DNA from: Betaproteobacteria bacterium HGW-Betaproteobacteria-16
Lineage (GTDB): Bacteria > Pseudomonadota > Gammaproteobacteria > Burkholderiales > Burkholderiaceae_C
Reading direction: 5' to 3'
DNA: 43,965 bases
NCBI GenBank assembly: GCA_002840835.1
Contig: PHCQ01000040.1
Span: 1-43,965 of the forward strand
How positions within the stretch are numbered: position 1 is the stretch's first letter; every line of letters starts with the position of its first letter. Shown in pieces: positions 42,660 to 43,965 of this stretch. The notes beneath the pieces are model-generated. The model worked only from the letters and a program-made list of their open reading frames with translations, was not told the origin of the DNA and ran no database searches. The translations under genes and the position numbers were made by a program.

Positions 42660-43448
42660 CTATTTGCCCGAATCAACCGCCATTCCCAAGGACGATTGGT
42701 TGCGCGCCTGTGATAGGTAGCTGCGCTGTAGCTTCTTAAGACTGGCCTCCATCTCTGCAATCGCGCCATCCACATCGCGCGCTTCCATGAGCTTCAAGAA
42801 GCGCTTCCGTGAGGGCAAAACGAACGCGTTTTCGTAGTCGCCAATCGAGAGCACGTAATGACGGAGAACCGTGAGAACACCATCCATCACGATCTCCATG
42901 ATGGGATTGCCGGTCATTCGTGCAAGGATGCGGTGAAACTCAAGATGGATTTCAGCACGGCGATGGAAGTCGCCATCTGCGATGGCGGCCTCGGCGTCGC
43001 GGACATTGGCGTGAAGCTTCTCAAGGTCCTTCGCAGTGGCTCGCAGGCAAGCCTCGCGAACAATGATGGACTCGAGCCATATTCGGGCCTCGGTCAATTT
43101 CGCGGGCGGGATCGCGCCAAGGTGATACATGTCAAGCAGACCGGTACCAATGACATGACCGTTGCTCTCGGTGATGAAAGCGCCGCCGGTAGCGCCCTTC
43201 TGCAGCCTGATGAGCCCGGCATGCTCTAGCGATCGGAGTGCTTCACGCAAGGTGTTGCGAGATACACCGAACTGTTCTGCCAGCGTGCGTTCAGAAGGCA
43301 AGCGGCTACCCACGCCCAGACGCCCTTGGGCCAGTTCAGTTCGTATCTGGTCGGCGATCTCCTCGAACGCGCGCTGCGAACGAATGGGCTTGAAGGTCGT
43401 AGGTGCGGGGACAGCTGCGGTGGAAGGCGTGAGGTTCGAGGTGGCCAT
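42660..43448 (-). CDS. GntR-family regulator with FCD (FadR-like) C-terminal domain
   Basis: 262 residues from ATG 43448. The winged HTH spans about residues 25-90 (SRLPSERTLAEQFGVSRNTL, then LREALRSLEHAGLI) and the FCD effector domain follows (LTEARIWLESIIVREACL, then EIHLEFHRILARMTGNP with candidate metal-binding His residues). A GTG at 43505 would add 19 residues but would run through the TGGTC-N8-GACCA repeat at 43471-43488. FCD regulators bind TGGT-N3-ACCA-like sites, and two such sites (31644, 41867) lie at promoters in this window. Likely a repressor released by a pathway acid or thioester. Confidence 0.9.
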   Translation of the reverse strand: MATSNLTPSTAAVPAPTTFKPIRSQRAFEEIADQIRTELAQGRLGVGSRLPSERTLAEQFGVSRNTLREALRSLEHAGLIRLQKGATGGAFITESNGHVIGTGLLDMYHLGAIPPAKLTEARIWLESIIVREACLRATAKDLEKLHANVRDAEAAIADGDFHRRAEIHLEFHRILARMTGNPIMEIVMDGVLTVLRHYVLSIGDYENAFVLPSRKRFLKLMEARDVDGAIAEMEASLKKLQRSYLSQARNQSSLGMAVDSGK

Positions 43449-43470
43449 AGCGGTCGATCTGAAGCGAATA

Positions 43471-43488
43471 TGGTCAATGATAGGACCA
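43471..43488. promoter_or_regulatory. Inverted repeat upstream of the GntR gene
   Basis: TGGTC, eight bases, GACCA, 23 bases before ATG 43448 of the regulator gene. The half-sites resemble those of the two TGGT-N3-ACCA operators, but the spacing is wider. Possible autoregulatory site. Confidence 0.4.
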
Positions 43489-43505
43489 AGACGGCTTTCG
43501 TTCAC

Positions 43506-43913
43506 AAAAGCGATTACAACAATCAGTTCCCTGGTTGAAAGAGGGTAAGCGCATACAGGCTTGGCAACTTGAATCGTCTTGGTGGGCAGGGGAGTACATC
43601 AAATACTGATGACGGCTAGTGATGGCCATTCCGATGTGCGGTTGAAGTCGTGGCGCGCGGTATTTGGTTTGGTGCTTCTTTTGGCCGTGCTGCGGCAGAT
43701 GGCTGTGTCTTCTTTGTCCACAGTGCGTCCCGGCGTACCGCCGTCGGGCTCTGCGGGCTGCGCCCCGCGCCCCGTGCCGGGTCGCGGCCATGCGGCTTCG
43801 ATCCCTGACGCCTCCGGCCGAGGGCAAGCCCCCGGCCTGCGCGCTGCGCTTGCCTGTCTCATGCCTGCAGGTGTGGTGGGGCTGGCTTGCTGATCCCTTC
43901 ATCCTTGCACACC
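43506..43913. other. About 400 bases without a convincing gene
   Basis: Open frames here are short, lack ribosome sites and have low-complexity Arg/Pro/Ala/Gly content. The part from about 43725 is very GC-rich with small hairpins such as GCGGG-N6-CCCGC (43753-43768). It could be intergenic repeat sequence or remnants next to the intron; I see no promoter or RNA gene. Confidence 0.6.
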
Positions 43914-43965
43914 GTCGGGTAGCAGCGGCGCATTGCTGCGCCGCCGCCCCCTAAGAACCGGACGT
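43914..43965 (-). mobile_element. 3' end of a group II intron (domains V and VI), cut by window edge
   Basis: On the minus strand the sequence reads ACGTCCGGTTCTTAGGGGG, the 3' strand of a bacterial group II intron domain V. It is followed by a perfect domain VI-like hairpin GCGGCGCA-GCAA-TGCGCCGC (43944-43925) and the typical ending CTACCCGAC, placing the splice boundary at 43914. The rest of the intron, including any reverse transcriptase gene, would lie beyond the window. Confidence 0.7.

Noticed and set aside
43579..43893. 104-codon plus-strand frame near the window end as a membrane protein gene
   Set aside because: No ribosome site; only a short hydrophobic stretch and then Pro/Gly/Ala-rich sequence from GC-rich DNA; it runs up to the intron boundary.

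Overview
The window looks like an accessory catabolic region of a high-GC betaproteobacterium, most likely Comamonadaceae (Variovorax, Hydrogenophaga, Polaromonas or Acidovorax type). The evidence is gene style only: stacked LIV-type ABC importers, Bug/TctC binding proteins, several CoA-transferase family III genes and dense ATGA-overlapping operons. No RNA gene or CRISPR array was seen. Every complete gene fits uptake, CoA activation and beta-oxidation-like breakdown of an organic acid. The substrate cannot be read from sequence; two alpha-methylacyl-CoA racemase-like proteins and a probable retro-aldolase suggest a branched, perhaps isoprenoid or alicyclic acid.

Region 1 (1-6532, +): livF (cut by the window edge), livG, an acyl-CoA synthetase, livH, livM and a binding protein, closed by a strong terminator. 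Region 2 (6636-24000, +): a second, GC-richer module (livH, livM, livG, livF, acyl-CoA synthetase, binding protein), then an SCP-x-type thiolase, a MalT/LAL-type LuxR regulator, acyl-CoA dehydrogenase, enoyl-CoA hydratase, thiolase, a FadB-like bifunctional enzyme and a third orphan binding protein. A 26-bp near-identical element (22/26) lies upstream of the second livH and upstream of the enoyl-CoA hydratase, so it may define one regulon.

Region 3 (24014-28530): a TetR repressor diverges from an operon of acyl-CoA dehydrogenase, an 18-codon small ORF, alpha-methylacyl-CoA racemase, a DUF2889 protein and an enoyl-CoA hydratase. A CCGAC-GA-GTCGG palindrome abuts the TATAAT box of that operon.

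Region 4 (28608-43448): a minus-strand group (polytopic permease, second racemase, a small frameshifted gene) diverges from a six-gene plus-strand operon (Bug protein, KstD-like flavoprotein, NIPSNAP protein, second Bug protein, MmgE/PrpD, MaoC). That operon converges at a bidirectional terminator on a minus-strand operon (CoA transferase, cysteine-less thiolase-like protein, DUF35 zinc-ribbon protein, acyl-CoA dehydrogenase). A nitroreductase-family gene diverges from the second operon, and a GntR/FCD regulator follows. Both operon promoters carry related TGG(T/A)-TCA-ACCA operators typical of FadR/FCD-type GntR proteins, so I infer one GntR regulon covering the region from about 30 to 42.7 kb.

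Region 5 (43449-43965): no convincing gene. The last 52 bases look like the 3' end (domains V and VI) of a group II intron on the minus strand.
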